This document shows positions 32,131-42,178 of a DNA stretch of 64,000 nt, in pieces. Each line of letters starts with the position of its first letter. The first letter of the stretch is position 1. Source of the stretch: Phenylobacterium sp. (lineage in GTDB: Bacteria; Pseudomonadota; Alphaproteobacteria; Caulobacterales; Caulobacteraceae); assembly GCF_019636135.1 (NCBI RefSeq), contig NZ_JAHBYD010000008.1:1-64000 (forward strand). Direction: 5' to 3'. The notes beneath the pieces are model-generated. The model was not told where the DNA came from. It saw only the letters and a program-made list of their open reading frames with translations, and ran no database searches. The position numbers and the translations under genes are program-made.

Positions 32131-32960
32131 CAGGCCGCCCGCATCAGGTCGCGCAGCGGCGCGAAGCTGATCAGCCGCGCGCCGGCCGCCTCGATCGTCT
32201 CGCGATAGCCCGGCGACAGCATCTCGGCGTAGTCGCCCACGCGGATGTCGGGCTCCTTCAGGTCGTAGCCGCGCAGCTCCGGCCCGTCCTCCACCGGATG
32301 GAAGAACACCTCGGTCACGCCGGGCTTCAGCCGCGCCATCCGCTCGGCGAAGGCGCCGCGCGGCTGCGCCCAGATGTCGATGGTCCGGTCGGGGTGGACG
32401 ATGCCCGCGTCGCTCGCCGGCTGGCGCGCCGCGAACCCGAACCGCGCCTCGACCCGCGTCCCGAACATGCGCACCGGCAGCCGGTATTCCGCCGCCAGCT
32501 CCAGGAAGATCGCCGAGTAGCGCGGGTCGAGCTGCATCGTCCCCATGTGCGCGTCGAGGTGGGTGACGTCGACGCCCCAGGCGTAGGCCTGCTCGATCTG
32601 CGCCCGGCCCTCGGCGCGGACGTCGGCGAGGTCGGCCCGGTCCCAGACCGCCTGGATCGTCGCCGGCATGTAGCCGGTCTCGTCGTGCAGCGAGGCCGCG
32701 CCCGTCAGCGACCGCCAGCGGTAGGCCGGATACTCGCAGGTCAGCGTCAGGTGGACGCCGATCCCCCCGCCCTTCGCCCGCGCCGCGCCGTCCAGCGCCC
32801 AGGGGCAGGGGACCATCAGGGTGGCGCTGGTGGCCAGGCCGCGGTCCACCACGTCGGCGATCGCCCGGTTGGCCGAGGCGGAGCTGCCCAGGTCGTCGCA
32901 GTTGACGATCAGCAGCTTGTCGTCGGGCCCGTGGCCCAGCCGTTCGGCCAGTGTCGTCAT
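32130..32960 (-). CDS. ChbG/HpnK (YdjC) family carbohydrate deacetylase
   Basis: A 276-residue protein. LLIVNCDDLGSS contains the metal-binding Asp pair, and the His ligands lie in GIGVHLTLTCEY and THLDAHMGT. FFHPVEDGPEL carries the further His. This is the YdjC/ChbG fold, a metal-dependent deacetylase of N-acetylated sugars such as chito-oligosaccharides. The actual substrate is unknown. The ATG at 32960 has GAGGGGG upstream and lies eight bases after the hemF stop. Confidence 0.87.
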   Translation of the reverse strand: MTTLAERLGHGPDDKLLIVNCDDLGSSASANRAIADVVDRGLATSATLMVPCPWALDGAARAKGGGIGVHLTLTCEYPAYRWRSLTGAASLHDETGYMPATIQAVWDRADLADVRAEGRAQIEQAYAWGVDVTHLDAHMGTMQLDPRYSAIFLELAAEYRLPVRMFGTRVEARFGFAARQPASDAGIVHPDRTIDIWAQPRGAFAERMARLKPGVTEVFFHPVEDGPELRGYDLKEPDIRVGDYAEMLSPGYRETIEAAGARLISFAPLRDLMRAA

Positions 32961-32968
32961 CCGCCCCC

Positions 32969-33853
32969 TCAGGTCCAGGCCGCCAGCGGCGGCATCGAGC
33001 TCAGGATCGTCTCGATGTTCCCGCCGGCCTTCAGCCCGAACATGGTGCCCCGGTCGTACAGCAGGTTGAACTCCACGTAGCGCCCGCGCCGCACCAGTTG
33101 CTGCTGGCGGTCGGCCTCGCTCCAGGGCTCCGCCATGCGATGGCGCACGATCTTCGGATAGACGTCCAGGAACGCCTCGCCCACGGCGCGGGTGAAGGCG
33201 AAGTCCTTCTCGAAGTCGCCCGTGTTGTGCCGGTCGTAGAAGATGCCGCCGACGCCCCGCGTCTCGCCGCGGTGCGGCAGGTAGAAGTACTCGTCGCACC
33301 AGGCCTTGTACTTGCCGTGCCAGTCGGGATCGAAGGGGTCGCAGGCGCCCTGCATCGCCGCGTGGAACAGCTTCGCGTCGTCGGCGTCCTGGCTGCGCTG
33401 CTCGTCCACCATGGGCGTCAGGTCGGCGCCGCCGCCGAACCAGCTCTCGGCGGTCGAGAGGAAGCGGGTGTTCATATGCACCGTCGGCGCCCGCGGACTG
33501 CGCGGATGCACGATCAGGCTGATCGAGGCCGAGACGTAGCTCGGGTCCTTGTCCGCGCCCGGCATGGTCGCGGCCATCTCGGGCGAGAAGCGCGCCAGCG
33601 CCGCCGAGGTGTGGACGCCCGCCTTCTCGAACAGCCGGCCCTTCAGGAACCCGCCGGTCCCGCCGCCGACGCCGGTCTCGCGCGTCCACGGCCGCATCTC
33701 GAAACGGCCGGGCTCGCCGGGGAACAGGTCGGCCGGCGCCTCGTCCTCCAGCCGCTCCAGCTCGGCGCAGATGCGGGTCTGCAGCGCCTCGAACCAGGCC
33801 TTGGTCCGGTCGCGGCGCTCGAGGATCTCGGGGGGCAGGGTGGTGGGGGTCAT
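32969..33853 (-). CDS. hemF: Oxygen-dependent coproporphyrinogen III oxidase
   Basis: A 294-residue enzyme that oxidatively decarboxylates coproporphyrinogen III to protoporphyrinogen IX, using O2, in haem synthesis. Family blocks present are ETGVGGGTGGFLKGR, TVHMNTRFLST, WFGGGADLTP, CDEYFYLPHRGETRGVGG and VRRGRYVEFNLLYDRGT. ATG 33853 overlaps the trmL stop by four bases. Haem is needed for the cytochromes of the petABC operon that starts divergently nearby. Confidence 0.96.
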   Translation of the reverse strand: MTPTTLPPEILERRDRTKAWFEALQTRICAELERLEDEAPADLFPGEPGRFEMRPWTRETGVGGGTGGFLKGRLFEKAGVHTSAALARFSPEMAATMPGADKDPSYVSASISLIVHPRSPRAPTVHMNTRFLSTAESWFGGGADLTPMVDEQRSQDADDAKLFHAAMQGACDPFDPDWHGKYKAWCDEYFYLPHRGETRGVGGIFYDRHNTGDFEKDFAFTRAVGEAFLDVYPKIVRHRMAEPWSEADRQQQLVRRGRYVEFNLLYDRGTMFGLKAGGNIETILSSMPPLAAWT

Positions 33854-34329
33854 GGCGCCTGTTCTGCGGCGGTGGCGGCGGGAAAGGCCTTGATCTGCCT
33901 CAAGCCTTCGCCCAGCGCCAGCGTCGCGGCCGTCACCACGTTCAGCGAACGTGCGCCGGGAGCCAGCGGGATCACCACGCGCGCGTCGGCCGCGGCGTGG
34001 ACCTCGTCCGGAACGCCCGCGCTCTCGCGCCCGAACAGCAGGATGTCGGAGGGCCGGAACGTGAAGTCGTGGAAGGGCTCCGCCGCCCGGGTCGTGAACA
34101 GCACGAGGCGGCCCGCGCCGGCGGATTCCGCCCGGAAATCCGTCCATCCGGCGTGCCGCCGGACGGCGGCGATGGCGGCGTAGTCCATCGCCGCGCGCCG
34201 GACCGCCGCGTCGCTCAGGGGGAAGCCGCACGGCTCGATCACGTCCAGCGCGACGCCCATACAGGCGGCCAGGCGGATGGCCGCGCCCAGGTTTTGCGGA
34301 ATGTCCGGTTGAAAAAGGGCCAAACGCAT
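33850..34329 (-). CDS. trmL: tRNA (cytidine/uridine-34-2'-O)-methyltransferase
   Basis: A 159-residue SPOUT methyltransferase. LFQPDIPQNLGAAIRLAAC contains the catalytic Asn-x-G-x-x-x-R pattern. LLFGRESAGVP and IPLAPGARSLNVVTAATLAL form the trefoil knot and SAM site. It methylates the ribose at the wobble position of leucine tRNAs. The start has GAGAGG nine bases upstream. It is the first gene of the minus-strand operon, divergent from petA. Confidence 0.93.
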   Translation of the reverse strand: MRLALFQPDIPQNLGAAIRLAACMGVALDVIEPCGFPLSDAAVRRAAMDYAAIAAVRRHAGWTDFRAESAGAGRLVLFTTRAAEPFHDFTFRPSDILLFGRESAGVPDEVHAAADARVVIPLAPGARSLNVVTAATLALGEGLRQIKAFPAATAAEQAP

Positions 34330-34546
34330 TCTAAGGCCTCTCGCCATCGGGTGTGGCCGGGGCGACGGGGCACGAATCACGGGGGCGCGGCCGGAGGGTT
34401 CGCATCGTCTCCTGTGTAGCGTGCCCAGCCCCCGACCGTCCTGAGAAACGGCCCGCTTCCGCTCGCGCGGAGGCGATGGCCGCAATGAGCTTTCGGGCCT
34501 CATGGGCAAACCGCCCGGCGGGCCCCTTTCGAAGGGTAGCTTCAAG

Positions 34547-35092
34547 GTGGCCGACACCGTCGTGGGCGCAAATCCCGACCCGCACGCCGATCCAAGCCGG
34601 CGCGACTTCATCCACATCGCCGCCGCCGCGGGCGCCGCCGGCGCCGTCGTGGGCATCGCCTGGCCGCTGATCGACCAGATGAACCCGGCGGGCGACACGC
34701 TGGCGCTGGCCTCCATCGAGTTCGACCTCTCCAAGGTCGTCGAGGGCCAGCAGGTCGTGATCAAGTGGCGCGGCAAGCCGCTGTTCGTGCGCAACCGCAC
34801 GCCCGCCGAGATCCAGAAGGCGGTCGCCACCCCGATGTCCGAGCTGCGCGACCCGCAGACCGACGAGGCGCGGCACAAGCCGGGCAAGCCCGAGTGGCTG
34901 GTCCTGATCGGCACCTGCACGCACCTGGGCTGCGTGCCCACGTTCGGCGGCGGCGACTACGGCGGCTGGTTCTGCCCCTGCCATGGGTCGCACTACGACA
35001 CCTCCGGCCGCATCCGTAAGGGTCCGGCGCCCAAGAACCTGGCCGTGCCGGACTGGGATTTCCTCTCCGACACCAAGATCAAGGTGGGCTGA
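34547..35092 (+). CDS. petA: Ubiquinol-cytochrome c reductase Rieske iron-sulfur subunit
   Basis: About 181 residues. GTG 34547 gives an N-terminus starting [11 protein letters not shown], with GAAGGG ten bases upstream; ATG 34502 would add 15 residues. [20 protein letters not shown] is a twin-arginine signal that remains as the membrane anchor. The [2Fe-2S] ligands are in [10 protein letters not shown] and [10 protein letters not shown] (two Cys, two His). It passes electrons from ubiquinol to cytochrome c1 at the periplasmic face. It is the first gene of petABC. Confidence 0.95.
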   Translation: MADTVVGANPDPHADPSRRDFIHIAAAAGAAGAVVGIAWPLIDQMNPAGDTLALASIEFDLSKVVEGQQVVIKWRGKPLFVRNRTPAEIQKAVATPMSELRDPQTDEARHKPGKPEWLVLIGTCTHLGCVPTFGGGDYGGWFCPCHGSHYDTSGRIRKGPAPKNLAVPDWDFLSDTKIKVG

Positions 35093-35096
35093 ACCG

Positions 35097-36416
35097 ATGA
35101 GCGGACCTTCCACCTACGAGCCGAAGACCGGCATCGAGCGCTGGCTCGATACGCGCCTGCCGATCGTGCGCTTCATGTACGACACCGCGCTCGACTTCCC
35201 GACCCCGAAGAACCTGAACTACTGGTGGACCTTCGGCGGCATCCTGGCGCTGATGCTCGGCATCCAGATCGCCACCGGCATCGTGCTCGCGATGCACTAC
35301 GTGCCGCACGTGGACTACGCGTTCGCCTCGGTCGAACGCATCATGCGCGACGTCAACTACGGTTGGCTGATCCGCTACATGCACGCCAACGGCGCCTCGA
35401 TGTTCTTCCTGGCGGTCTACCTCCACATGATCCGCAACCTCTACTACGGCTCCTACAAGGCGCCGCGCGAGGTGCTCTGGATCCTGGGCTGCCTGATCTA
35501 CCTCGCCATGATGGCCACGGGCTTCATCGGCTACGTGCTGCCCTGGGGCCAGATGAGCTTCCACGGCGCCGTGGTGATCACCAACCTGTTCGGCGCGCTG
35601 CCGATCATCGGCCCGCCGATCACCACCTGGCTGTGGGGCGGCTTCGCGGTCGACAACGCCACGCTGAACCGCTTCTTCTCGCTGCACTACCTGCTGCCCT
35701 TCGTGATCGCGGGCCTCGTGATCCTGCACATCTGGGCGCTGCACGTGCCGGGCAACAACAACCCGACCGGCGTGAACGTGAAGTCCAAGGCCGACACCGT
35801 TCCCTTCCACCCGTACTACACGGTGAAGGACGGGTTCGCGATCGCGGTGTTCCTGCTGCTGTTCGGCGCCTTCGTGTTCTACAACCCGAACGTCCTGGGC
35901 CACGCCGACAACTACATCCCGGCCAACCCGCTGGTGACCCCGGCGCACATCGTGCCCGAATGGTACTTCCTGCCGTTCTACGCGATCCTGCGGGCGGTTC
36001 CGGACAAGCTGGGCGGCGTGCTGCTGATGTTCGGCGCCATCGCGACCCTGTTCGTGCTGCCCTGGCTCGACACGTCGAAGGTGCGCTCCATGCGCTACCG
36101 CCCGACCGCGAAGTGGTACTTCTGGATCTTCATCGCGGCGGCGCTGGTGCTGGGCTACTGCGGCGGCCAGCTTCCGGACAACCCGATCATCGGCGCGCCG
36201 TCGGGCCTCATGCTGTTCGACGCCGACATCAACTCGATGGTCTGGCTGAGCCGCGTGGCGACGCTCTACTTCTTCGCCTACTTCTGGATCATCCTCCCGG
36301 TCCTCGGCCTGACGGAAACCCCGCTGCCGGTGCCGGAGGGGATTTCCGAACCTGTCCTGTCGCATCCCGCCACGACGCCCTCGGGCGCTGCGGCGTCGCC
36401 TGAAAAGAGGGGCTGA
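35097..36416 (+). CDS. petB: Cytochrome b subunit of the bc1 complex
   Basis: A 439-residue integral membrane protein with eight main transmembrane helices. Haem-ligand histidines are in [20 protein letters not shown] and [19 protein letters not shown]. The Qo-site motif PEWY is in [13 protein letters not shown]. It oxidises ubiquinol and reduces quinone in the Q cycle. It starts four bases after petA. The C-terminal tail ([18 protein letters not shown]) is hydrophilic. Confidence 0.97.
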   Translation: MSGPSTYEPKTGIERWLDTRLPIVRFMYDTALDFPTPKNLNYWWTFGGILALMLGIQIATGIVLAMHYVPHVDYAFASVERIMRDVNYGWLIRYMHANGASMFFLAVYLHMIRNLYYGSYKAPREVLWILGCLIYLAMMATGFIGYVLPWGQMSFHGAVVITNLFGALPIIGPPITTWLWGGFAVDNATLNRFFSLHYLLPFVIAGLVILHIWALHVPGNNNPTGVNVKSKADTVPFHPYYTVKDGFAIAVFLLLFGAFVFYNPNVLGHADNYIPANPLVTPAHIVPEWYFLPFYAILRAVPDKLGGVLLMFGAIATLFVLPWLDTSKVRSMRYRPTAKWYFWIFIAAALVLGYCGGQLPDNPIIGAPSGLMLFDADINSMVWLSRVATLYFFAYFWIILPVLGLTETPLPVPEGISEPVLSHPATTPSGAAASPEKRG

Positions 36417-36421
36417 GCCTC

Positions 36422-37264
36422 ATGCTGCGCAAAGCTATCGCGCTCGCGGTCCTGGGGCTCGCTCTCGTCGCCGGTCCGGCGGCGGCCAACACCGAGGGCT
36501 ATGAGCTGCGCCACCCGAAGTGGACCTTCACCGGCCCCTTCGGGAAGTTCGACGCCGCCCAGCTCCAGCGGGGCTACAAGGTCTACCGGGAGGTCTGCGC
36601 GGCCTGCCACGCCATGGACCTGATGTACTTCCGCAACCTCGGGCAGGCCTCCGGGCCGTTCTACGACGCCGAGTACAAGAACCCGAACGACAACCCCTAT
36701 GTGAAGTCGCTGGCCAAGGACATGCAGGTCCCGGACATCGACTCCGAGACGGGCGACGTCATCCAGCGCCCGGCCACGCCGGCCGACCGGTTCCCGAAGC
36801 CGTTCCCGAACGAGGCCGCCGCGCGCGCCTCGAACGGCGGCGCGGCCCCGCCGGACCTCTCGGTCATCGCCAAGGCGCGCGAGGGCGGCCCGGACTACAT
36901 CTACTCGATCCTGACCGGCTATCTCGCGCCGCCCGCCGGCCTGCAGATGACGGCCACCCAGCACTACAACGCCTACATGGCCGGCGACCTCGCCCCCTAC
37001 TGGAAGGGCCAGGGCCACGCGCCGAAGGGCGGCTTCATCGCCATGCCGCCGCCGCTGGCGCCCGACAAGGTCACCTTCGACGACGGCACGAAGTCGACCA
37101 TCGAGCAGCAGGCCGAGGACGTCACCGCCTTCCTCGCCTGGGCCGCCGAGCCCAAGCAGACCGAGCGCAAGCAGTTCGGCCTGGGCGCGATGATCTACCT
37201 GCTGATCTTCACGGTGATCCTGTACTTCAGCTACCGCCGCGTCTGGCGCAACGTCGCCCACTAG
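36422..37264 (+). CDS. petC: Cytochrome c1 subunit of the bc1 complex
   Basis: A 280-residue protein with a signal peptide (1-22, ending PAAA). The haem-binding motif is CAACH, and the axial Met lies in GFIAMPPPLAPDKV. A C-terminal transmembrane helix (LGAMIYLLIFTVILYFSY) anchors it. It receives electrons from the Rieske centre and passes them to soluble or membrane cytochrome c. It follows petB by five bases and ends the operon at the terminator 37292-37318. Confidence 0.96.
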   Translation: MLRKAIALAVLGLALVAGPAAANTEGYELRHPKWTFTGPFGKFDAAQLQRGYKVYREVCAACHAMDLMYFRNLGQASGPFYDAEYKNPNDNPYVKSLAKDMQVPDIDSETGDVIQRPATPADRFPKPFPNEAAARASNGGAAPPDLSVIAKAREGGPDYIYSILTGYLAPPAGLQMTATQHYNAYMAGDLAPYWKGQGHAPKGGFIAMPPPLAPDKVTFDDGTKSTIEQQAEDVTAFLAWAAEPKQTERKQFGLGAMIYLLIFTVILYFSYRRVWRNVAH

Positions 37265-37291
37265 GGCCGCCGCCGACGCCGGAACATGGAA

Positions 37292-37318
37292 GGCCCCGGA
37301 GCGATCCGGGGCCTTTTT
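37292..37318 (+). terminator. petABC terminator
   Basis: GGCCCCGGA and TCCGGGGCC form a perfect 9-bp stem around a GCGA tetraloop, followed by TTTTT. It lies 27 bases past the petC stop. Confidence 0.92.
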
Positions 37319-37341
37319 GTTTGCGCCTCACCCAACAGGAA

Positions 37342-37469
37342 CGTCATCCCCCGGCTCGTCCGGGGGACCCATTGGGCTGCGAGTGGCCTGCTGGAGCGCG
37401 GGCGATGAAGCTGCTGTTCCCACCAGCCTCACAGCCCAGTGGGTGGCCCGGACAAGCCGGGCCATGACG
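37342..37469. repeat. A-type palindromic repeat 3
   Basis: The arms are cgtcatcccccggctcgtcc ... cattgggctg and cacagcccagtggg ... ggccatgacg, with a loop of about 45 bp unlike the loops of other copies. It lies between convergent petC and the retropepsin gene. Confidence 0.75.
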
Positions 37470-37486
37470 TACGGGTGGGGCGGGCG

Positions 37487-38278
37487 CTATCTGGCGGCCG
37501 CCACGACCAGCTTCCCGGCCGGGAAGTCGAAGCGCAGGCGGAAGTGGGCCAGCACCTGGCCGCCCAGGGCGCCTGCGACCCCGCCGTCCGGCTTCATCAG
37601 CCCCGCCGCCACGTCCACGCCCACCGATCCGCCGAAGCGCACCGCGGGCAGGCGCGCCAGCCACACGCCGTCCGGATAGAGCTCGGCCGGCTTCGCGGCC
37701 CCCGGGACCCCGGCGACGTCGTCCGCCAGCCGCATCGGCGCGTTCATCCCCGTGGCGATCACGAAGCGGCCCACGACCTCGTGCGCGCCGTCCGTCACCG
37801 ACGCCTCGGCCGTCGGCCGCCCGGCGTCCCAGCCCAGCGCCAGCGTCCGGCCCCGGAACGTCGGCGCCCGGCCCCGCGCCGACAGCCGCACACGGCAGGG
37901 CGCGTAGCTGACGTCGACCACATGGCCCTTCAGCACGTCGGCCCCGATCACGCCCGAAACCGGCGTCGGCAGGTTCCAGGTGCGGATGTCCAGCGGCGCG
38001 ATCCCGAGCGGCCGGGCCGCCAGCCGCACGCCCGCCACCTGCACCTCGCCCGTCGCGGCGGCGCCTTCGAACCCCGCCGCCTGCGCCTGCGTCTCGTCCA
38101 GGGTGGTGAGCGGCGCGCCCGTGTCGACGATGTAGTCCCCGGCGATCCCGGCCACGACCGCCGGCGCGGTGATCACGCCCGCCTCGTAGCGGCACGCGAC
38201 CTCGCCCGCCGCGGCCGGCCCGGCCACCGCGATCCATCCGACGCCGAAGAGACTCAACCGGCCCACCGGGCTCACCAT
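37487..38278 (-). CDS. Retropepsin-like aspartyl protease family protein
   Basis: A 263-residue protein with a signal peptide (1-25, ending PAAAG), so it is probably periplasmic. IVDTGAPLTTLDE contains the D-T-G active-site motif of retropepsin-like proteases, with ADVLKGHVVDVSY as the flap/strand region. A second, less clear repeat follows (VIATGMNAP, where ATG replaces DTG). Such proteins may cleave as dimers or be inactive. Its promoter lies in the 60-base divergent gap to the membrane protein at 38339. Confidence 0.75.
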   Translation of the reverse strand: MVSPVGRLSLFGVGWIAVAGPAAAGEVACRYEAGVITAPAVVAGIAGDYIVDTGAPLTTLDETQAQAAGFEGAAATGEVQVAGVRLAARPLGIAPLDIRTWNLPTPVSGVIGADVLKGHVVDVSYAPCRVRLSARGRAPTFRGRTLALGWDAGRPTAEASVTDGAHEVVGRFVIATGMNAPMRLADDVAGVPGAAKPAELYPDGVWLARLPAVRFGGSVGVDVAAGLMKPDGGVAGALGGQVLAHFRLRFDFPAGKLVVAAAR

Positions 38279-38338
38279 AGCGCGAGACGCGATCGTTTCC
38301 GCCTTATCCCCGCCGCGCGAGGCCCTACATTCAGGCGC

Positions 38339-38806
38339 ATGGCCCACACCCCCGCCTGGCGGAACTTCAAGCGCACCGAGGACCTCACCGTCGCCACGGC
38401 GGCGCTGATCTATGCCGGGGCGGTGGCGCACGCCTTCAACCGCCTGCCGGGCGGGACGGAGCTGATCGCCCAGCGCACGCTGCTCTGGCCGGGCGTCTTC
38501 CTCAGCCTGTCGCTCAGCCTGCCGCTGGTGCTGGGGGTCATCCGCCGCCCGCTGACCCGCTACGTCTGGATGAGCTTCCAGGCGGGCTTCGGGCAGAACG
38601 TGCGCTCGATCCTCTCCGGCGTGGTCCTGCTGACCGCCGCGGCGGTCTTCATGTACTGGCAGATCTCGAACGCGGCGAACGGCGGCCGCTATCCGGCCGG
38701 CGTCTTCTCCGGCTACGCCGCCGGCATCGGCATCCTGGCCGCCCAGGCGCTCCTGGTGCGCGTCTTGGAACGCCACCCCGAGGTGAGGAAGCAGATCGAG
38801 GAATGA
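38339..38806 (+). CDS. Small membrane protein
   Basis: A 155-residue protein with four predicted membrane helices: about residues 18-35, 48-68, 88-108 and 122-140. The N-terminus (AHTPAWRNFKRTED) and C-terminus are polar. No motif is recognised. It is read alone and followed directly by an R/C repeat complex. Function unknown. Confidence 0.7.
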   Translation: MAHTPAWRNFKRTEDLTVATAALIYAGAVAHAFNRLPGGTELIAQRTLLWPGVFLSLSLSLPLVLGVIRRPLTRYVWMSFQAGFGQNVRSILSGVVLLTAAAVFMYWQISNAANGGRYPAGVFSGYAAGIGILAAQALLVRVLERHPEVRKQIEE

Positions 38807-38809
38807 CAT

Positions 38810-39013
38810 CCCTCCCCATCAAGGCAGGGCGATCGCATATGGATTCGGGCGGCCGAAAGGCCGTCGGTCAAACCGCAGAGATCGCGGAGATACGCAGAGG
38901 ATTCCGGTGGACCCGCGGCCTCTCTGCGAATCTCCGCGATCTCTGCGGTTCATGAATCGGGCGGACGAGCCGCCCACAAACCATATGCGATGGCCCTCCC
39001 CATCAAGGTAGGG
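38810..39013. repeat. C-type hairpin interrupted by R element copy 3
   Basis: ccctccccatcaagg occurs at 38810-38824 and again at 38994-39008, with R copy 3 between. Without the insertion the site would be a short hairpin, catccctccccatcaagg.agggatg. The complex fills the gap between the membrane protein gene and the dienelactone hydrolase gene, which converge. Confidence 0.72.
38825..38997 (+). repeat. R element copy 3
   Basis: About 173 bp. The left end is cagggcgatcgcatatgg and the right end ccatatgcgatggccct. The inner stem is aaaccgcagagatcgcggag / ctccgcgatctctgcggtt, with outer small hairpins gcggccgaaaggccgt and gggcggacgagccgccc. Same orientation as copy 1. Confidence 0.78.
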
Positions 39014-39017
39014 ATGG

Positions 39018-39698
39018 TCACACCTCGCCGCGCCCGCCGCCGCTCCGCGCGAAGAGTTGCAGCGTCCGCAGGCGCGCCAGCCGCGCCGAGTCCGCGTGGA
39101 AGCCGTTGGGCGCGACGAACGCGTGGCCCGCCTCGTAGACATGGACCGGCAGGTCGGGGTGCGCCGCGCGGATGGCCTCGACGTCGGCCGGCGGGATCAG
39201 CGGGTCGGCCTTGCCCAGGTGCAGGACGGTCGGGACCTTCGGCTCGTCGTCCAGGAAGGTCGCGATCTGGCCGCCGTAGAAGGCCGCCACGGCCGCCAGG
39301 CCCGTGCAGCGCGACGCCGCCAGCCAGGCCACGTTGCCGCCGAAGCAGAAGCCCATGGCGAACACCGGCGGCGCCAGCGCGTCGATCGCCCCCTGCACGG
39401 CGTCCAGCACGCCCGCGCCCCAACCGGCGGCCTCGGCCAGGCCGTTCTGGCGGGCCTGCAGCGCCGGGTCGGTGTCGCGCTCGGCGAAGCCGCGTTGCGT
39501 GCGGTCGAACAGGCTGGGGACCAGCACCTCGTAGCCGATCTCGGCGAATTCGTCGGCGAGGCCGCGCAGGTGCGGGGTCACGCCCCAGATCGCGTGGCAG
39601 ATGACGAGCCCGCCGCGGCGCGCCTCGACGGGCGCCGCACGCCAGGCGTCGAAGCGGAAGCCGTCGCGGGGGCTCGCGACCTGGACGGTCTCGCCCAA
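39018..39698 (-). CDS. Dienelactone hydrolase family protein 1
   Basis: A 226-residue alpha/beta hydrolase. The nucleophile Cys is in FAMGFCFGGNVAWLA, Asp in LGKADPLIP and His in YEAGHAFVAPNG, the Cys-Asp-His triad of dienelactone hydrolases. It hydrolyses lactone or ester substrates. The only reasonable start is TTG at 39698, because no ATG or GTG is in frame upstream after the preceding stop. It lies 17 bases downstream of a second family member, so the pair is a tandem duplication. Confidence 0.87.
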   Translation of the reverse strand: MGETVQVASPRDGFRFDAWRAAPVEARRGGLVICHAIWGVTPHLRGLADEFAEIGYEVLVPSLFDRTQRGFAERDTDPALQARQNGLAEAAGWGAGVLDAVQGAIDALAPPVFAMGFCFGGNVAWLAASRCTGLAAVAAFYGGQIATFLDDEPKVPTVLHLGKADPLIPPADVEAIRAAHPDLPVHVYEAGHAFVAPNGFHADSARLARLRTLQLFARSGGGRGEV

Positions 39699-39715
39699 GC
39701 GCCTAGGCCCCGGAC

Positions 39716-40387
39716 CTAAGCATTGTCGAACAGCTCGAGGGTGCGGTGGCGCGCCAGGTCGGCGGCCTCGGCGTTGTAGCGCTCGGGGCTCTGGTTGTTG
39801 AACCCGTGCCCGGCGCCCTCGTAGATGTGGACTGCGACGTCCGGGTGGTGCTCGGCCACCGCGGCGGCCACCTCGTCGGCCGGGATGCCGGCGTCGGTGC
39901 GGCCCAGGTGGACGATGGTCGGACAGCCCAGGGGCGCCGCCGCGTTCGCCTGCACCATCGAGCCGTAGTAGCTGGACGCCGCCGCGATCCCGTCCACCCG
40001 CGAGGCCGCCAGCCAGGTCAGCGAGCCGCCGTAGCAGTAGCCCACCACACAGACCTTGCCGCCGTGCTTGGCCAGGAAATCGCGGCAGGCGGCGATGTCG
40101 CCCAGCGCCTGCTCCAGCGGCGTGGCCCGCGCCTTCTCGATCCCCGCCTTGATGCCGGCGTCGTCGTGCTCGGCGTGGAAGTCGCGCTGGAGGCGGTCGA
40201 ACATCGCCGGTGCGATCGCCTCATAGCCCATCTTCGCCCAGCGCTCGACGTCGGCGCGCACGTGCCGGTCGATGCCGAAGATCTCCTGGATCACGATCAC
40301 CCCGCCCTTGCGCGGCGTGAACGCGGGCTCGTGGTAGGCGCTGAACGCGAAGCCGTCGGCGCCCTTCAGCGTGATTGTTTCGGCCAT
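39716..40387 (-). CDS. Dienelactone hydrolase family protein 2
   Basis: A 223-residue protein with the same fold and triad as its neighbour: Cys in VVGYCYGGSLTWLA, Asp in LGRTDAGIP, His in YEGAGHGFNNQ. VIVIQEIFGIDRHVR near the N-terminus supplies the Glu that polarises the Cys in this family. ATG 40387 is standard. It is the first of the tandem pair; the two proteins differ enough to suggest separate substrates. Confidence 0.9.
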   Translation of the reverse strand: MAETITLKGADGFAFSAYHEPAFTPRKGGVIVIQEIFGIDRHVRADVERWAKMGYEAIAPAMFDRLQRDFHAEHDDAGIKAGIEKARATPLEQALGDIAACRDFLAKHGGKVCVVGYCYGGSLTWLAASRVDGIAAASSYYGSMVQANAAAPLGCPTIVHLGRTDAGIPADEVAAAVAEHHPDVAVHIYEGAGHGFNNQSPERYNAEAADLARHRTLELFDNA

Positions 40388-40422
40388 GGCGGTCTCCTCG
40401 CGGTCCCGGATGTCGGGATAGA

Positions 40423-40752
40423 TCAGTCGGCGAGGCCGACCGCGAACGCAAGCGCGGCGTTGAGGCGTCGGACGTCATCCGCGGCGAGCAGGCCGATCAC
40501 GCTTCCTACGCGGTCCCGGCGCACCGTGGTCGGTTTGTCGGCCATGACCTGCGAGCGCACCCGCAACCCGTTCCCTGGCGTCGCCTCGACAGTGACGCGA
40601 AAGGCCGGCGCGTCGTTCAGCACCGAAGTGAAAGGACAGATGATCACTGAGGCATGGCCCTCAGGCAGGGCGTCGGTCTGCACGACCACCGCCGGCCGGG
40701 GCTTTCCATAGTCGCCGGCGGCCGCGACCGTGACCACGTCGCCGCGGCGCAC
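40423..40752 (-). CDS. mazF: PemK/MazF-family toxin
   Basis: A 109-residue endoribonuclease toxin. MRRGDVVTV, GKPRPAVVVQ and HASVIICPFTS are the conserved strands of the MazF/PemK fold; DRVGSVIGLLAADDVRRLN is the C-terminal helix. It should cleave mRNA at short single-stranded sites. It starts at GTG 40752, three bases after the antitoxin stop, with no separate ribosome site, so translation depends on the antitoxin gene. Confidence 0.9.
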   Translation of the reverse strand: MRRGDVVTVAAAGDYGKPRPAVVVQTDALPEGHASVIICPFTSVLNDAPAFRVTVEATPGNGLRVRSQVMADKPTTVRRDRVGSVIGLLAADDVRRLNAALAFAVGLAD

Positions 40753-40755
40753 GCG

Positions 40756-40968
40756 CTATCGCCCGTCGGCCGTGTCGAACTCCGAGACCGACTCGATCCA
40801 GTCCAGAGTCTCCGCTTCGTGTGCAGGATCGAGGCGGGCCGACTGAGCTGCGATCTCGGCGCGCACCCCTGCGGATCGGGCGTCGCGGACGGTCAGGCGG
40901 ATCTCGCGCACACCCCTTTCGCGGCGCCGTTCGCGCATGGTCCGCATCCGTTCCGCCGGGGCCGCCAT
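40756..40968 (-). CDS. mazE: MazE-family antitoxin (DUF3018 type)
   Basis: A 70-residue protein. AERMRTMRERRRERGVREIRL followed by DTRSAGVRAEIAAQS-like and LDWIESVSEFD is the DUF3018 antitoxin signature. The basic N-terminal part should bind DNA and the acidic C-terminal part the toxin. ATG 40968 has GGAGGA four bases upstream. The perfect palindrome at 40994-41005 lies 26 bases before the start and is the likely operator. Confidence 0.88.
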   Translation of the reverse strand: MAAPAERMRTMRERRRERGVREIRLTVRDARSAGVRAEIAAQSARLDPAHEAETLDWIESVSEFDTADGR

Positions 40969-40993
40969 CAATCCTCCATGGTCAGGCAGAACT

Positions 40994-41005
40994 GTAACGC
41001 GTTAC
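40994..41005. promoter_or_regulatory. Likely mazEF operator
   Basis: GTAACGCGTTAC is a perfect 12-bp palindrome in the 55-base gap between mazE and ychF, placed where a self-repressing antitoxin complex would bind. Confidence 0.55.
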
Positions 41006-41023
41006 GCGCTGGCGTGCAACGAG

Positions 41024-42121
<1,098 letters not shown>

Positions 42122-42178
42122 GGGTAGGTGCGGTTCCTTCTGAGAGGCGCCGCGCTTAGCACAAGGCCGACGCCGCTC

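Noticed and set aside
39018..39698. An ATG start for the first dienelactone hydrolase
   Set aside because: The only nearby upstream ATG (at the end of the preceding gene) is out of frame, and the next in-frame ATG or GTG would cut into the fold, so TTG 39698 is retained.
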